From positions 160,521-224,520 of the forward strand of contig NZ_QVMP01000011.1 in the NCBI RefSeq assembly GCF_010501095.1: a stretch of DNA of 64,000 nt. Direction: 5' to 3'. The notes beneath the pieces were generated by a model. That model was not told where the DNA came from, ran no database searches, and saw only the letters and a program-made list of their open reading frames with translations. The position numbers and the translations under genes are program-made. Numbering within the stretch: position 1 is the first letter of the stretch; the number at the start of each line of letters is the position of its first letter. Shown in pieces: positions 21,876 through 31,555 of the stretch. Origin of the DNA: Dysgonomonas sp. 520. Lineage in GTDB: Bacteria; Bacteroidota; Bacteroidia; Bacteroidales; Dysgonomonadaceae.

Positions 21876-21880
21876 AAACA

Positions 21881-21960
21881 GTTACTAGTAGACGAGTTAC
21901 TAGTTACAGCTCGACAACTCGTAACTCGTAACTGCCTGAAAGGCGAAGTAACTTGTAACT
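21881..21960. repeat. Heptamer repeat block T3 with hairpin
   Basis: Short heptamer block whose two halves are inverted (GTTACTAGTAGACGAGTTAC versus CTCGTAACTCGTAACT). It carries the stem GCCT-GAA-AGGC (21934-21944) followed by GAAGTAAC, the same element as in T1 but with two compensatory stem changes. Confidence 0.8.
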
Positions 21961-21969
21961 ATAATGATC

Positions 21970-24900
21970 ATGAAAAAAATATTCTCCATATTTATACTAT
22001 TCATTCTGGCTATGCAATCAGGTTATAGCCAAAATTTACGGCAACTATGGGAATCACCACCCGAAGAAAGTAAATCGTGGGTGATATGGTACTGGATGCA
22101 CGGCGCTATAACAAAAGAGGGCATCACCGCCGACTTGGAAGCCATGAGCGAAGCCGGTATTGGCGGAGCATACCTGATGACCATACGAGGAGTACCAGAA
22201 AAGCCTTTCCTGACCCCTGTTGTGGAGCAACTAAGTCCGCTTTGGTGGGAAATGGTAGATTTTGCTTTCAAAGAAGCCGACCGGGTGGGAGTAAAAATAG
22301 GCTTCCACATTTGCGACGGCTTTGCCCTTGCAGGAGGTCCGTGGATTACACCCGAATTGTCGATGCAAAAAGTAGTATGGACTCAAACAAACGTAAAAGG
22401 AGGCAAAGCCATAAAAGAAGAACTATCTAAGCCAGAAAGTTACCGATACTATTATAAAGATATTGCGGTTTTTGCTTACCCCACCCCCGACGGACAGGGA
22501 ATATCAACGGAAAACGTAAAACCAAAAATAACGAACAGTTTAGGTATTGACGCTCAATTTCTTGCCGACAAAAACAGCGACGAAATATTCCGTAGCGAAG
22601 ATCCTTGCTGGATACAATACGAATTTGAAAAGCCTTTCACTTGCCGCACGATACAGGTGCAAATGCCCCCCAGAAGTTTTCAGGGTCAACGCCTGACAAT
22701 AGAAGCCAGTCAGGATGGCACAAATTTTCGGAAAATAGTACAGATCGAACCTCCCCGTCAGGGATGGCAAAATGAAGACCAACGGATGACAAGCAGTATC
22801 CCTCCAACAACAGCCAAATATTTCCGTTTTCTTTACAACAAATCGGGAACTGAACCGGGAGCCGAAGATCTGGATGCAGCCAAATGGAAACAAAACCTGA
22901 AAATAAAAGGTATTTGGCTATCCTCCGAGGCTCGGATACACCAATACGAAGGAAAGAACGGTTCTATGTGGAGAATCAGTCCGAGAACAACAATCGAGCA
23001 GATTCCTCAAAAATTATGTATCGACCCCAAAAAGCTGATAGATGTGACCAAATATATGGATGACAACGGAGTGCTAAATTGGATGGCTCCCAGAGGGAAT
23101 TGGACGATAATCCGCATGGGGCATACATCCACAGGGCATACTAACGCCACAGGCGGCGGCGGTACGGGATTGGAGTGCGACAAGTTCAACCCCGAAGCCA
23201 TCCGACTGCAATTCAATTCATGGTTTGGAAAGGCTTATGAACTGGCAGGAAAAGATATTGCATCACGGGTGCTGAAAGTTTTTCACATAGACAGTTGGGA
23301 ATGTGGAAGCCAAAATTGGTCAATTACTTTCAGGGAAGAATTTAAGAACCGGAGAGGGTACGATATTTACGATTACTTGCCCGTTATGGCAGGCATTCCG
23401 ATAGAAAGCGTTGAAAAATCGGAACAGATATTATATGATGTACGCAAGACAATCTCAGAACTGGTTGCCGATAAATTCTATGCCGTTCTTGAGGAAGAAG
23501 CGCATGCCAAAGGATGCCAATTCAGCGCAGAGAGTGTTGCTCCTACCATGATGAGCGACGGCATGTTGCACTATAAAAACGTAGATATCCCGATGAACGA
23601 GTATTGGCTTCAAAGCCCGACTCATGACAAGCCGAATGATGTTCTTGATGCAATTTCAGGAGCACACGTCTACGGGAAAAATATCATTCAGGCAGAAGCA
23701 TTCACTCAACTAAGATTGATGTTTGACGAACATCCTGCCATGTTGAAAACTTTGCAAGACAGACAATATGCTTTGGGCATCAACCGCCTGAGCTATCATG
23801 TAAATGCCCTGAATCCGTGGCTCGACCGTAAGCCGGGAATGACTTTGGATGGTATAGGACTTTATTTTCAACGTGATCAAACTTGGTGGAAATCGGGCAA
23901 GGCTTGGGTAGATTATGCACAACGTTGTCAGGCTTTGTTGCAATATGGTAAGCCTGTGATTGACATTGCCGTATTTACGGGCGAAGAGTTTCCACGCCGT
24001 TCGATGCTACCTGACAGGCTTGTGCCTTTTTTGCCGGGACTCTTCGGTGAAGAAAAGTTGGAATGGGAAAAAACTCGTCTGGCAAATGTCGGCGAACCGA
24101 CCAAAGTTATGCCGGTCGGAGTGAATCACTCTGCAAATATAACAGGTGCAGAAGATTGGGTGAATTGCCTGAGAGGATATCACTACGACAGTTTCAATGC
24201 CGATGCACTGCTCAATCTGGCAAAGGTGAAAGACGGGTGCATCGTACTGCCTGACGGCATGAGTTACAGTGTTTTGGTTGTTCCGGGCAAACATCCGATG
24301 CAACCAAATCCTGAGTGTATGTCGAACGAAGTGAAACAAAAAATAGAGGAACTGAGAAGTCAAGGGGCTATAATTCTGTATGGCAATCAATTGCCTTACA
24401 AAGAAGAAAATCTGGATAAACTAGGTGTTGAAAGAGATTTGATTGTATATGATAAAAACGCATCAACTTATGCAAAAGATATAGCATTTGCCCATCGCAA
24501 AGGCAATGAGGCTGATATTTACTTTATTTCCAACCAAAAAGATGAATTGAGAAATTTGAAGTTCACATTCAGAATTTCGGGAAAATCCGCTGAAATATGG
24601 GACCCTGTAAGTGGAAAAATAAAGGAGTATATCTATTCACAAAGCCTCGGAAACAAAACGGAAATAAGCCTGACTTTAGATGCCAATCAATCGGTATTTG
24701 TTGTTTTTGAAAAGGAAATTGAAATGTGGAGTCAAGACGAATTGAAACCTGCACCCACTTCAATCACAATTAATACTCCTTGGACAGTTCAGTTCGATAA
24801 TGAAATGAGAGGTCCTAAAGATGCGGTTATTTTCAATTCTCTGACAGATTGGAGTCTGCATGATAATGATAGCATCAAATATTACTCAGGCACAGCCATT

Positions 24901-25245
24901 TATAAAAACACATTCAATATCGAGGTAAAAAAAGGAACTGATTTTTACATCCAACTGGATGAAATTGCCAATCTTGCCGAAGTAAAAATCAATGGAAAAT
25001 CGTGTGGTACACTATGGACTAAACCTTATAAACTTGATATAACAAATGCCGTGAAAGACGGTGAAAACACCATCGAAATTGAGGTTACCAATACATGGGC
25101 AAACCGCATTATGGGTGATGAAGATTTTGGCGCTGAAAAAGACGACAGCAAAAAGACCTGGACAAACGGTAAATATCACCGGATGAAAGAGAAAAAACTC
25201 GTAAAAAGCGGACTTATCGGAAAAGTTGAAATCGTAAAAAATTGA
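21970..25245 (+). CDS. Alpha-L-rhamnosidase, GH106
   Basis: A 1091-residue secreted enzyme. The ATG at 21970 gives a clean signal peptide (MKKIFSIFILF..SGYSQ); an ATG two codons earlier (21964) is possible. The N-terminal barrel start is characteristic of GH106: SWVIWYWMHGAITKEGITAD, EAGIGGAYLM, GVKIGFHICDGFALAGGPW. Further hallmarks are the acidic centre HIDSWECGSQNW (E444 a candidate catalytic residue), inserted beta-sandwich domains, and a C-terminal GH2-like galactose-binding domain (LAEVKINGKSCGTLWTKPY). GH106 enzymes remove alpha-L-rhamnose by inversion and are used on RG-I and RG-II side chains. Together with the GH78 gene this makes two unrelated rhamnosidases in the locus. Confidence 0.88.
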   Translation: MKKIFSIFILFILAMQSGYSQNLRQLWESPPEESKSWVIWYWMHGAITKEGITADLEAMSEAGIGGAYLMTIRGVPEKPFLTPVVEQLSPLWWEMVDFAFKEADRVGVKIGFHICDGFALAGGPWITPELSMQKVVWTQTNVKGGKAIKEELSKPESYRYYYKDIAVFAYPTPDGQGISTENVKPKITNSLGIDAQFLADKNSDEIFRSEDPCWIQYEFEKPFTCRTIQVQMPPRSFQGQRLTIEASQDGTNFRKIVQIEPPRQGWQNEDQRMTSSIPPTTAKYFRFLYNKSGTEPGAEDLDAAKWKQNLKIKGIWLSSEARIHQYEGKNGSMWRISPRTTIEQIPQKLCIDPKKLIDVTKYMDDNGVLNWMAPRGNWTIIRMGHTSTGHTNATGGGGTGLECDKFNPEAIRLQFNSWFGKAYELAGKDIASRVLKVFHIDSWECGSQNWSITFREEFKNRRGYDIYDYLPVMAGIPIESVEKSEQILYDVRKTISELVADKFYAVLEEEAHAKGCQFSAESVAPTMMSDGMLHYKNVDIPMNEYWLQSPTHDKPNDVLDAISGAHVYGKNIIQAEAFTQLRLMFDEHPAMLKTLQDRQYALGINRLSYHVNALNPWLDRKPGMTLDGIGLYFQRDQTWWKSGKAWVDYAQRCQALLQYGKPVIDIAVFTGEEFPRRSMLPDRLVPFLPGLFGEEKLEWEKTRLANVGEPTKVMPVGVNHSANITGAEDWVNCLRGYHYDSFNADALLNLAKVKDGCIVLPDGMSYSVLVVPGKHPMQPNPECMSNEVKQKIEELRSQGAIILYGNQLPYKEENLDKLGVERDLIVYDKNASTYAKDIAFAHRKGNEADIYFISNQKDELRNLKFTFRISGKSAEIWDPVSGKIKEYIYSQSLGNKTEISLTLDANQSVFVVFEKEIEMWSQDELKPAPTSITINTPWTVQFDNEMRGPKDAVIFNSLTDWSLHDNDSIKYYSGTAIYKNTFNIEVKKGTDFYIQLDEIANLAEVKINGKSCGTLWTKPYKLDITNAVKDGENTIEIEVTNTWANRIMGDEDFGAEKDDSKKTWTNGKYHRMKEKKLVKSGLIGKVEIVKN

Positions 25246-25274
25246 TGTAAGTGAAAAACGAAAAGTGAAAAATA

Positions 25275-25311
25275 CTCGTAACTCGTAACTTGTAACTTGT
25301 AACTTGTAACT
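25275..25311. repeat. Heptamer repeat array T4
   Basis: Five tandem heptamers (CTCGTAA, CTCGTAA, CTTGTAA, CTTGTAA, CTTGTAA) immediately before the enolase-superfamily gene; same family as T1 but in the opposite orientation to T2. Confidence 0.85.
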
Positions 25312-25323
25312 AAACAAACAATT

Positions 25324-26397
25324 ATGAATACAATAAAAAATTATTCGATTTATACGGCCAAAAGCCGTTTAGACAAAAATATCTCGGATGCAACACATAC
25401 TTTGACCGAAATTTCGTTCATCGTACTACGGCTTCAACTCAAGAGCGGCATTGTAGGCGAATCTTATCTTCTTAGTTTCCAATACAGTCCGCAGGCCATT
25501 GCAGGAGCATTGAAAGATGTTGGCGAAATGGTTTTGGGCGAAGAAGTCAACAACACCGTAAAAGTATTTGACAGGATAAACCACGCCAACGAATATTTCG
25601 GACTAGAAGGTATTAACCGTTGGGCACAAGCAGCTTACAACATTGCGATGTGGGATGCGTGGTGCAAAACGTTAGGTCAGCCTATCTGGAAAGTACTGGG
25701 TACTTACACTACCAAAATACCTATTTATGGAAGTGGCGGCTGGATTTCGTACAGCGTAGACGAACTGATTGCAGAAGTAAGCGACTACAAATCGAGAGGA
25801 TTTAAAGCCGTAAAAATAAAAGTCGGCAAACCCGATTGGAAAGAAGACTTGGAACGACTCCGCCTTGTGAGGGAAGCTGTCGGAAACGATGTGAACATCA
25901 TGATGGACGCCAATCAGGGAATGGACGTCGCCTCTGCCCTTGCTTTGGCAAAGAGTGCCAAAGAATTGGGTATTCACTGGTTTGAAGAACCGATAGATCA
26001 CAGCGATTTTCAAGGATATCAATTGTTAAGAAATCAGGCGGGAATTTCTCTTGCCATGGGCGAGAGGGAATACTCTACCCTGCCCTTACGTGAACTTGCC
26101 TTGCGGAATGCTCTTGATATATGGCAACCCGATATTTTGCGTTTAGGCGGTGTGGAAGCGTGGCGAGATAGTGCGGCATTGGCTAAATCGTTCAACATTC
26201 CTGTGTTGCCTCATTACTATAAAGATTATGATATTCCTCTGCTTTGCACAATTCCAAACGGCGCGGGAGCAGAGTCGTTCGACTGGATTGACCCGTTGAT
26301 TGACTCTCCTCTCAAAATAGAAAACGGATTGGCTACGCCTCACGACAAAGCAGGATGGGGATTTATGTTTAAAGATTCTGCTCTAAACGAGATATAA
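25324..26397 (+). CDS. Mandelate racemase-subgroup enolase-superfamily enzyme (putative sugar-acid dehydratase)
   Basis: A 357-residue cytoplasmic enzyme with a capping domain (1-130) and a (beta/alpha)7beta barrel. All residues of the mandelate-racemase subgroup are present: K164 and K166 (VKIKVG), metal ligands D195 (MDANQG), E221 (FEEP) and E247 (MGERE), the D270 (QPD)/H297 (LPHYY) dyad, and E317 (GAGAES). The numbering coincides with that of Pseudomonas mandelate racemase. In this subgroup most carbohydrate members dehydrate aldonic or uronic acids to 2-keto-3-deoxy acids. With the MFS and SDR genes it suggests catabolism of a sugar acid from the glycan. Substrate unknown: fuconate, rhamnonate, galactonate or a rarer RG-II sugar acid are all possible. 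Confidence 0.85.
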   Translation: MNTIKNYSIYTAKSRLDKNISDATHTLTEISFIVLRLQLKSGIVGESYLLSFQYSPQAIAGALKDVGEMVLGEEVNNTVKVFDRINHANEYFGLEGINRWAQAAYNIAMWDAWCKTLGQPIWKVLGTYTTKIPIYGSGGWISYSVDELIAEVSDYKSRGFKAVKIKVGKPDWKEDLERLRLVREAVGNDVNIMMDANQGMDVASALALAKSAKELGIHWFEEPIDHSDFQGYQLLRNQAGISLAMGEREYSTLPLRELALRNALDIWQPDILRLGGVEAWRDSAALAKSFNIPVLPHYYKDYDIPLLCTIPNGAGAESFDWIDPLIDSPLKIENGLATPHDKAGWGFMFKDSALNEI

Positions 26398-26407
26398 TTT
26401 TTAATGT

Positions 26408-26478
26408 TTGTCATTCTGAACATAGTGAAGAATCTGTGATTCAGTAAAAATGATTCTTCGTTTCACTCAGAATGACAA
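26408..26478. repeat. Palindromic intergenic repeat R4
   Basis: TTGTCATTCTGAACATAGTG, then AAGAATCTGTGATTCAG, a short centre, and ATGATTCTTCGTTTCACTCAG ending ATGACAA. The base changes in one arm (CATTCTGA) are matched in the other (TCAGAATG), so the palindrome is maintained. It separates the enolase-superfamily and SDR genes. Confidence 0.8.
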
Positions 26479-26493
26479 AACTACTAAAATAAT

Positions 26494-27258
26494 ATGAATA
26501 AGATAGAAGAACTATATTCTCTGAAAGGACGGACAGCCATTGTTACGGGTGCATCCAGTGGACTAGGTCTGAATCAGGCTATTATGCTTGCCGAATGTGG
26601 GGCAAAAGTATTCGCATTGAGCCGTTCGGGAAAAGTGAAAGTAGAAATAGACCGTGAATTGCCGTCTAACATCACATTTCAGACTTTAAATGTTAGTATT
26701 GAAGAGGATATTAAAAAAGTTTTCGACGAAATCGGAAAAACTCACGGCATAGATATTCTTGTAAACAATGCAGGGATAACCAAACGCGTGAGAGCTGAAG
26801 ATATGCCACAAGAAGATTGGAATTCGATACACGATGTAAATGTGACGGCGGTGTTCAATTGTTGTAAACATGCCTATCCATATCTGAAAAAATCTGAGTA
26901 TATCGGACGGATAATCAATATATCATCTATGGCTTCTTATTTGGGTTTTTCGGAAGTAACACCCTATTGTTCAAGCAAGTCGGCCGTAATGGGAATAACC
27001 AGAGGATTAGCCATTGAATGGAGTCGGGACAACATTCTGGTCAATTCCGTATCGCCCGGATGGTTTCCATCCGAAATGAGCCAGCAAGTGATGGACGAAG
27101 ACCGTAAATCGAAGATACTGAACCGTATGCCTCTGCATCGCTTTGGTCGCCCCGAAGAATTATCTCCAATAATCTGTTTTCTGGCATCGCCCGCCGCAAC
27201 ATATATCACGGGGCAAGATTTCAGTGTAGACGGAGGAGCATTAGCATTTGGATTTTAA
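26494..27258 (+). CDS. Short-chain dehydrogenase/reductase (SDR), sugar-acid type
   Basis: A 254-residue classical SDR with the cofactor motif TGASSGLG (residues 18-25), NNAGIT (91-96), catalytic serine in NISSMAS (S144/S145), Y158 and K162 (YCSSK), and the C-terminal GQDFSVDGGA. It resembles the gluconate 5-dehydrogenase / 2-keto-3-deoxy-sugar-acid dehydrogenase branch. Placed directly after the mandelate-racemase-type dehydratase, it probably oxidises or reduces a (keto-deoxy) sugar acid with NAD(P). One analogous pathway is non-phosphorylative L-fucose degradation, where an enolase-superfamily dehydratase is followed by an SDR. The exact substrate is not readable. Confidence 0.82.
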   Translation: MNKIEELYSLKGRTAIVTGASSGLGLNQAIMLAECGAKVFALSRSGKVKVEIDRELPSNITFQTLNVSIEEDIKKVFDEIGKTHGIDILVNNAGITKRVRAEDMPQEDWNSIHDVNVTAVFNCCKHAYPYLKKSEYIGRIINISSMASYLGFSEVTPYCSSKSAVMGITRGLAIEWSRDNILVNSVSPGWFPSEMSQQVMDEDRKSKILNRMPLHRFGRPEELSPIICFLASPAATYITGQDFSVDGGALAFGF

Positions 27259-27279
27259 GAATAAAAAAAACAGACAATC

Positions 27280-28698
27280 ATGAAAAAAATAGCACTTTCG
27301 TTACTATTGATTATTTTCACTTTTTCAATTAAAGCCGAATTAAAAATGCCTGCAATATTTGGCGATAATATGATGCTTCAACAAAACACGGAAGTAAAAC
27401 TCTGGGGTTGGGCAGATAAAGGAAAAACAGTAACAATCGCCCCGTCATGGTCAGACAAAAAGCATACCGTAAAAGCTGACAACAATGGCAAGTGGACTGC
27501 CAAAATATCCACCCCAACAGCGGGTTACAGCACATATACGATGAGCGTAACGGACGGAAAAGACAAGCTTACATTCAACAACATCCTGATTGGTGAAGTC
27601 TGGCTCTGTTCCGGACAATCGAATATGGAAATGCCTATGAAAGGTTTTAAAAATCAACCGGTTGCAGGTAGCAATGAAGCTATATTGAAATCAAAGAATA
27701 AAAATATCCGCCTGATTACGGTCAAACGGTCATCTTCATTGACACCTCTCGACGATTTTATCGGCGAATGGAAAGAAGCATGTCCGGAATCGGTGAAAGA
27801 ATTTAGTGCAACAGGCTACTATTACGGCAGGCTTTTGAACGAAATGCTGGATGTTCCTGTCGGGTTGATCCTGTCATCTTGGGGCGGTTCGTGGATAGAG
27901 TCGTGGATGAGCACGGAAATGCTGTCCTCATTCAGAGAAGTGAAACTACCTGAAACAGAAGAAGACATAAAAGAGAAAAACCGCACCCCTACTACCCTTT
28001 TCAATGGAATGATCAGTCCCATTGCCGGATACACAATAAAAGGCTGCATTTGGTATCAGGGAGAATCGAACTACGACAGGGCTGCACAATACCCCCAATT
28101 GTTTCAGACAATGGTCGACGAATGGCGCAAACTATGGAATCAAGGCGAATTTCCATTTTTCTATTGCCAGATAGCGCCTTACAACAATCCGCCTGAGAAT
28201 GGAAAAAAATACAATGCCGCCTTCTTGCGTGAAGCTCAATTAAAATCGTCTCAAACTATACCTAATTCGGGCATGGTGACACTTATGGATATTGGCGAAG
28301 AAAAATGTATACACCCACGAAACAAAAAAATTGGAGGCGAACGCCTTGCCACGATGGCTCTGGCAAAAACATACGGCATGACAGGCTTTGCCTACGAAAG
28401 TCCGATATATAAAGAAATGACAGTGGAAGACGGCAAAGCAATCCTCTCTTTCGACAATGCACCGATGTGGCTGACGTCATTCGGGGAAGAATTGACGAAT
28501 TTTGAGATAGCCGGCCAAGACAAGGTCTTTTATCCTGCAAAAGCAGAGATAAAGAGAAGCAAAGTTGAAGTGTATTCGGACAAGGTTGCGCAACCCGTTG
28601 CCGTGCGTTACGGATTCAAGGATTATGTAAAAGCAGATTTATTCAGTACCGAAGGATTACCTCTATCTTCTTTCAGAACAGACAATTGGGATGAATAG
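27280..28698 (+). CDS. Sialate O-acetylesterase-type SGNH esterase
   Basis: A 472-residue secreted esterase (signal peptide to about residue 20, ending IKAE). It has the SGNH block I serine in GEVWLCSGQSNMEMPM, a central GGSWIESWMS, block III CIWYQGESNYDRAAQYP, and the late His in CIHPRNKKIGGERLA. Family members de-O-acetylate sialic acid or, in glycan loci, other acetylated sugars such as pectin and xylan side chains. Because RG-II carries O-acetyl groups, action on the locus substrate is likely. It starts 21 bases after the SDR gene, and the next gene overlaps its end by 8 bases, so these genes are probably translated together. Confidence 0.85.
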   Translation: MKKIALSLLLIIFTFSIKAELKMPAIFGDNMMLQQNTEVKLWGWADKGKTVTIAPSWSDKKHTVKADNNGKWTAKISTPTAGYSTYTMSVTDGKDKLTFNNILIGEVWLCSGQSNMEMPMKGFKNQPVAGSNEAILKSKNKNIRLITVKRSSSLTPLDDFIGEWKEACPESVKEFSATGYYYGRLLNEMLDVPVGLILSSWGGSWIESWMSTEMLSSFREVKLPETEEDIKEKNRTPTTLFNGMISPIAGYTIKGCIWYQGESNYDRAAQYPQLFQTMVDEWRKLWNQGEFPFFYCQIAPYNNPPENGKKYNAAFLREAQLKSSQTIPNSGMVTLMDIGEEKCIHPRNKKIGGERLATMALAKTYGMTGFAYESPIYKEMTVEDGKAILSFDNAPMWLTSFGEELTNFEIAGQDKVFYPAKAEIKRSKVEVYSDKVAQPVAVRYGFKDYVKADLFSTEGLPLSSFRTDNWDE

Positions 28699-30982
28699 GA
28701 ATATCTTAATATCATTATCGCTAATATTTCTTTTGACTGTACAGGCTGCAGCTCAAAGCATTTCCGATTACAACATTGTATGGAATAGCCAAAGTAAGAA
28801 TTCGGGCGAAAGCATGCCCTGCGGAGGCGGTGATATAGGCATGAATGTTTGGGTGGAAGATGGAGACATATTGTTCTATTTCTCCCGAAGCGGGACTTTT
28901 GACGAAAACAACACGCTCCTGAAATTGGGACGAATACGCATAAAACTGACTCCCAACCCTTTCGATGGAGAATATTTTCGTCAAGAACTGAAACTTGAAA
29001 ACGGACACATCGTAATAAAAGGAAAAGACAAAGACATATCTTCCGACGTCCGCATCTGGGCAGATGTTTTCAACCCTGTCATCAATGTAGATATAGCCAA
29101 CAACAAGAGCTTGAAAGCGGAAGTTTTTTACGAAAACTGGCGACACGAAGACAGATTTCTAAGAAAAAACGAAAGCAACCAAAATTCATACAAATGGGCT
29201 GCTCCAAAAAACTTGGTAACCAAGAAAGATGAAGTCTCATTCGATGGAAATAGAATATTATTCTATCACAGAAACTCAGGTGAAACAGTTTTTGATGCAA
29301 CCGTCGCACAACAAGGATTGGAAGACATTAAATCTCAAATATTCAACCCTTTACAAGACCTCACTTTCGGAGGATTCGTAGAAGCGAAGGGCATGAAAGC
29401 CACCAACACATCTTCGGGAATATATGCCAACACCGATTTTGTGGCTTGGAAACTGGAAAGTGAAAAACCTCAGAAAAATTACTCCGTCAAGATACAATTA
29501 CATACCGCTCAATCTAATGGTCTGCAAGAATGGAAAGAGGCTCTTTACAAACCCGTTCAATCGGATCTGAAAAAGAACATCGCTTGGTGGAACGAATTTT
29601 GGGACAGGAGTTTCGTACATATTCAGCCTCAAAACAAAAACAGTAAAGGTTTTGAAATTGCCCGAAACTATCAGCTATTCCGCTATATGCTAGGCTGTAA
29701 TGCCTACGGAGAATATCCTACAAAATTCAACGGAGGATTATTTACTTATGATCCTGTACACGTAGATAGTACCTTCAATTTCACACCCGATTTCCGCAAA
29801 TGGGGAGGAGGCACGCACACTGCTCAAAATCAACGGTTAGTCTATTTTCCGATGTTAAGAAGTGGCGATACGGATATGATGGTTTCTCAGTTCGAGTTTT
29901 ACAACCGCATCTTGCCTACTGCCGAATTGCGCAGCAAAATCTATTGGGGGCATGGAGGTGCATGCTTCACCGAACAGATAGAAAATTTCGGACTGCCAAA
30001 TCCCAGCGAATACGGATGGAAACGCCCCGAATCGTTCGATAAGGGAATGGAATATAACGCATGGCTTGAATATCAATGGGATACTGCTCTCGAATTTTGT
30101 TTCATGATTCTGGAAAATGAAAGATATACAGGCAAAGATATTTCCAAATATCTGCCATTGATAGAAAGCACACTACGATTTTTTGATGAACATTACCAAT
30201 ATCTTGCTAAACAACGGGGACGTAAAACTTTTGACGAAAACGGAAAGTTAGTCCTCTACCCCGGTTCAGCCTGCGAGACATATAAAATGGCATACAATGC
30301 CGCATCCACAGTAGCGGCACTGCAAACAGTCAGTTCCAGACTATTGGAAACAACCGAAATACAAACCGATACCGCTAAAAACAGATATTACACTGAGTTT
30401 CTAAACCGTCTGCCTGAAATCCGCACAAGGGAAATTGACGGACACCGAACGATTGCTCCGGCATGGCTGTGGGAACGGGTGAACAATGTAGAAACTCCTC
30501 AACTGTACCCCGTTTTCCCCTGGGGTATTTATGGACTGTCAAAACCCGATTTGGACGTTGCTCTGAACACTTGGAAGCACGACAAGGATGTGACAAAATT
30601 TCGCAGTCACATAGGCTGGAAACAAGATGTTATATGGGCAGCTCGCCTGGGTCTGGTTGACGAAGGCAAAGAACTTCTTATCAAGAAGTTGGAAAGTGCA
30701 AGCACCCGTTTCCCTACATTTTGGGGACCGGGATATGACTGGACTCCCGATCATAATTGGGGAGGTAGCGGCATGATAGGATTGCAGGAAATGCTCCTCC
30801 AAACCGATGGCAAGAAAATTCTGTTGCTTCCATGCTGGGATAAATCGTGGAATGTACATTTCAAGCTGCATGCACCCTACAACACAACTGTGGAGTGCAA
30901 ACTGGAAAACGGAAAGATTACCCTCTTAAAAGTATTACCGGAAAGCAGGCGAAAAGATGTGATAAAATTTACGAGTCAATAG
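28691..30982 (+). CDS. DUF5703 protein, probable (alpha/alpha)6-barrel glycosidase
   Basis: A 763-residue secreted protein (signal peptide ending VQAAAQ). The N-terminal beta domain (about 25-290; MPCGGGDIGMNVWVEDGDIL, FYFSRSGTFDENN) matches the DUF5703 type and is reminiscent of the N-terminal domain of GH95/GH65 enzymes. The C-terminal part is helical with conserved acidic and aromatic patches (KFNGGLFTYDP, RKWGGGTHTAQNQRL, YWGHGGACFTEQ, YDWTPDHNWGGSG). This layout suggests an (alpha/alpha)6 glycosidase, but no catalytic pair or substrate is established here. The start codon lies within the end of the esterase gene, implying translational coupling. It is the last gene of the locus; about 570 non-coding bases follow. 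Confidence 0.6.
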   Translation: MNRNILISLSLIFLLTVQAAAQSISDYNIVWNSQSKNSGESMPCGGGDIGMNVWVEDGDILFYFSRSGTFDENNTLLKLGRIRIKLTPNPFDGEYFRQELKLENGHIVIKGKDKDISSDVRIWADVFNPVINVDIANNKSLKAEVFYENWRHEDRFLRKNESNQNSYKWAAPKNLVTKKDEVSFDGNRILFYHRNSGETVFDATVAQQGLEDIKSQIFNPLQDLTFGGFVEAKGMKATNTSSGIYANTDFVAWKLESEKPQKNYSVKIQLHTAQSNGLQEWKEALYKPVQSDLKKNIAWWNEFWDRSFVHIQPQNKNSKGFEIARNYQLFRYMLGCNAYGEYPTKFNGGLFTYDPVHVDSTFNFTPDFRKWGGGTHTAQNQRLVYFPMLRSGDTDMMVSQFEFYNRILPTAELRSKIYWGHGGACFTEQIENFGLPNPSEYGWKRPESFDKGMEYNAWLEYQWDTALEFCFMILENERYTGKDISKYLPLIESTLRFFDEHYQYLAKQRGRKTFDENGKLVLYPGSACETYKMAYNAASTVAALQTVSSRLLETTEIQTDTAKNRYYTEFLNRLPEIRTREIDGHRTIAPAWLWERVNNVETPQLYPVFPWGIYGLSKPDLDVALNTWKHDKDVTKFRSHIGWKQDVIWAARLGLVDEGKELLIKKLESASTRFPTFWGPGYDWTPDHNWGGSGMIGLQEMLLQTDGKKILLLPCWDKSWNVHFKLHAPYNTTVECKLENGKITLLKVLPESRRKDVIKFTSQ

Positions 30983-31049
30983 TTGAAAAACGTTGGATTT
31001 TATTCGATGTTTTTCGGATAGAATAGAAATAACATTGATTCACATACGT

Positions 31050-31088
31050 TTCCTCGAACGATGTTTTTGAGTGAAACGTAAGATCTGT
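31050..31088. repeat. Decayed copy R5 of the palindromic repeat family
   Basis: TCCTCGAACGATGTTTTTGA followed by GTGAAACGTAAGATCTG closely resembles the central segment of R7 (TCCTCGAACGTTGTTTCTGA, GTGCAACGAAGAATCTG). The outer GTCATCC arms are missing. Confidence 0.55.
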
Positions 31089-31103
31089 TTTGAAAATACC
31101 AGG

Positions 31104-31253
31104 TTGGTAACTAGTAACTGGTAACTAGTAACTGGTAACTGATAACTGGTAACTAGTAACTGGTAACTGGTAACTAGTAACTGGTAACTGGTAACTAGTA
31201 ACTGGTAACTGATAACTGGTAACTGGTAACTAGTAACTAGTAACTAGTTACTG
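31104..31253. repeat. Heptamer repeat array T5 (CTAGTAA/CTGGTAA)
   Basis: Roughly twenty tandem 7-base units alternating CTAGTAA, CTGGTAA and CTGATAA, ending in a short inverted unit (TAGTTACTG). It is the longest single-orientation array here and lies between the end of the glycan locus and recJ. Confidence 0.85.
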
Positions 31254-31555
31254 TTCTTATAATGTCCTTATTTTTCACTTTTCAGTCTTAAATTTTCATT
31301 TAAACAATATTGCTTCTATCTTACATCTTGCAGTCCAGAATGTTAAATTATTTTCACTTTTTTTGTTTCAAATAAAAGCAGTTATCTATATCCCCCTTTC
31401 ATTTATAAATATTATCTTTACGAGATTTATGTTGCAAACGTCAGGTAGATAAAATCTCCCTAAATTAAACTAAAAAGCGGCATATATTGTTGTAATATGG
31501 TGTAGGACACCATGTTCCTTCCTGAGAGAGAAAGAAAAGAAAAACAATATATATA
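31254..31555. other. A/T-rich leader region of recJ
   Basis: No gene is visible. There is a near -7 motif (TATCTTTA) near 31410 and a small hairpin ATGGTGT-AGG-ACACCAT about 45 bases before the recJ start. Neither is strong enough to call as a promoter or regulator. Confidence 0.3.
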
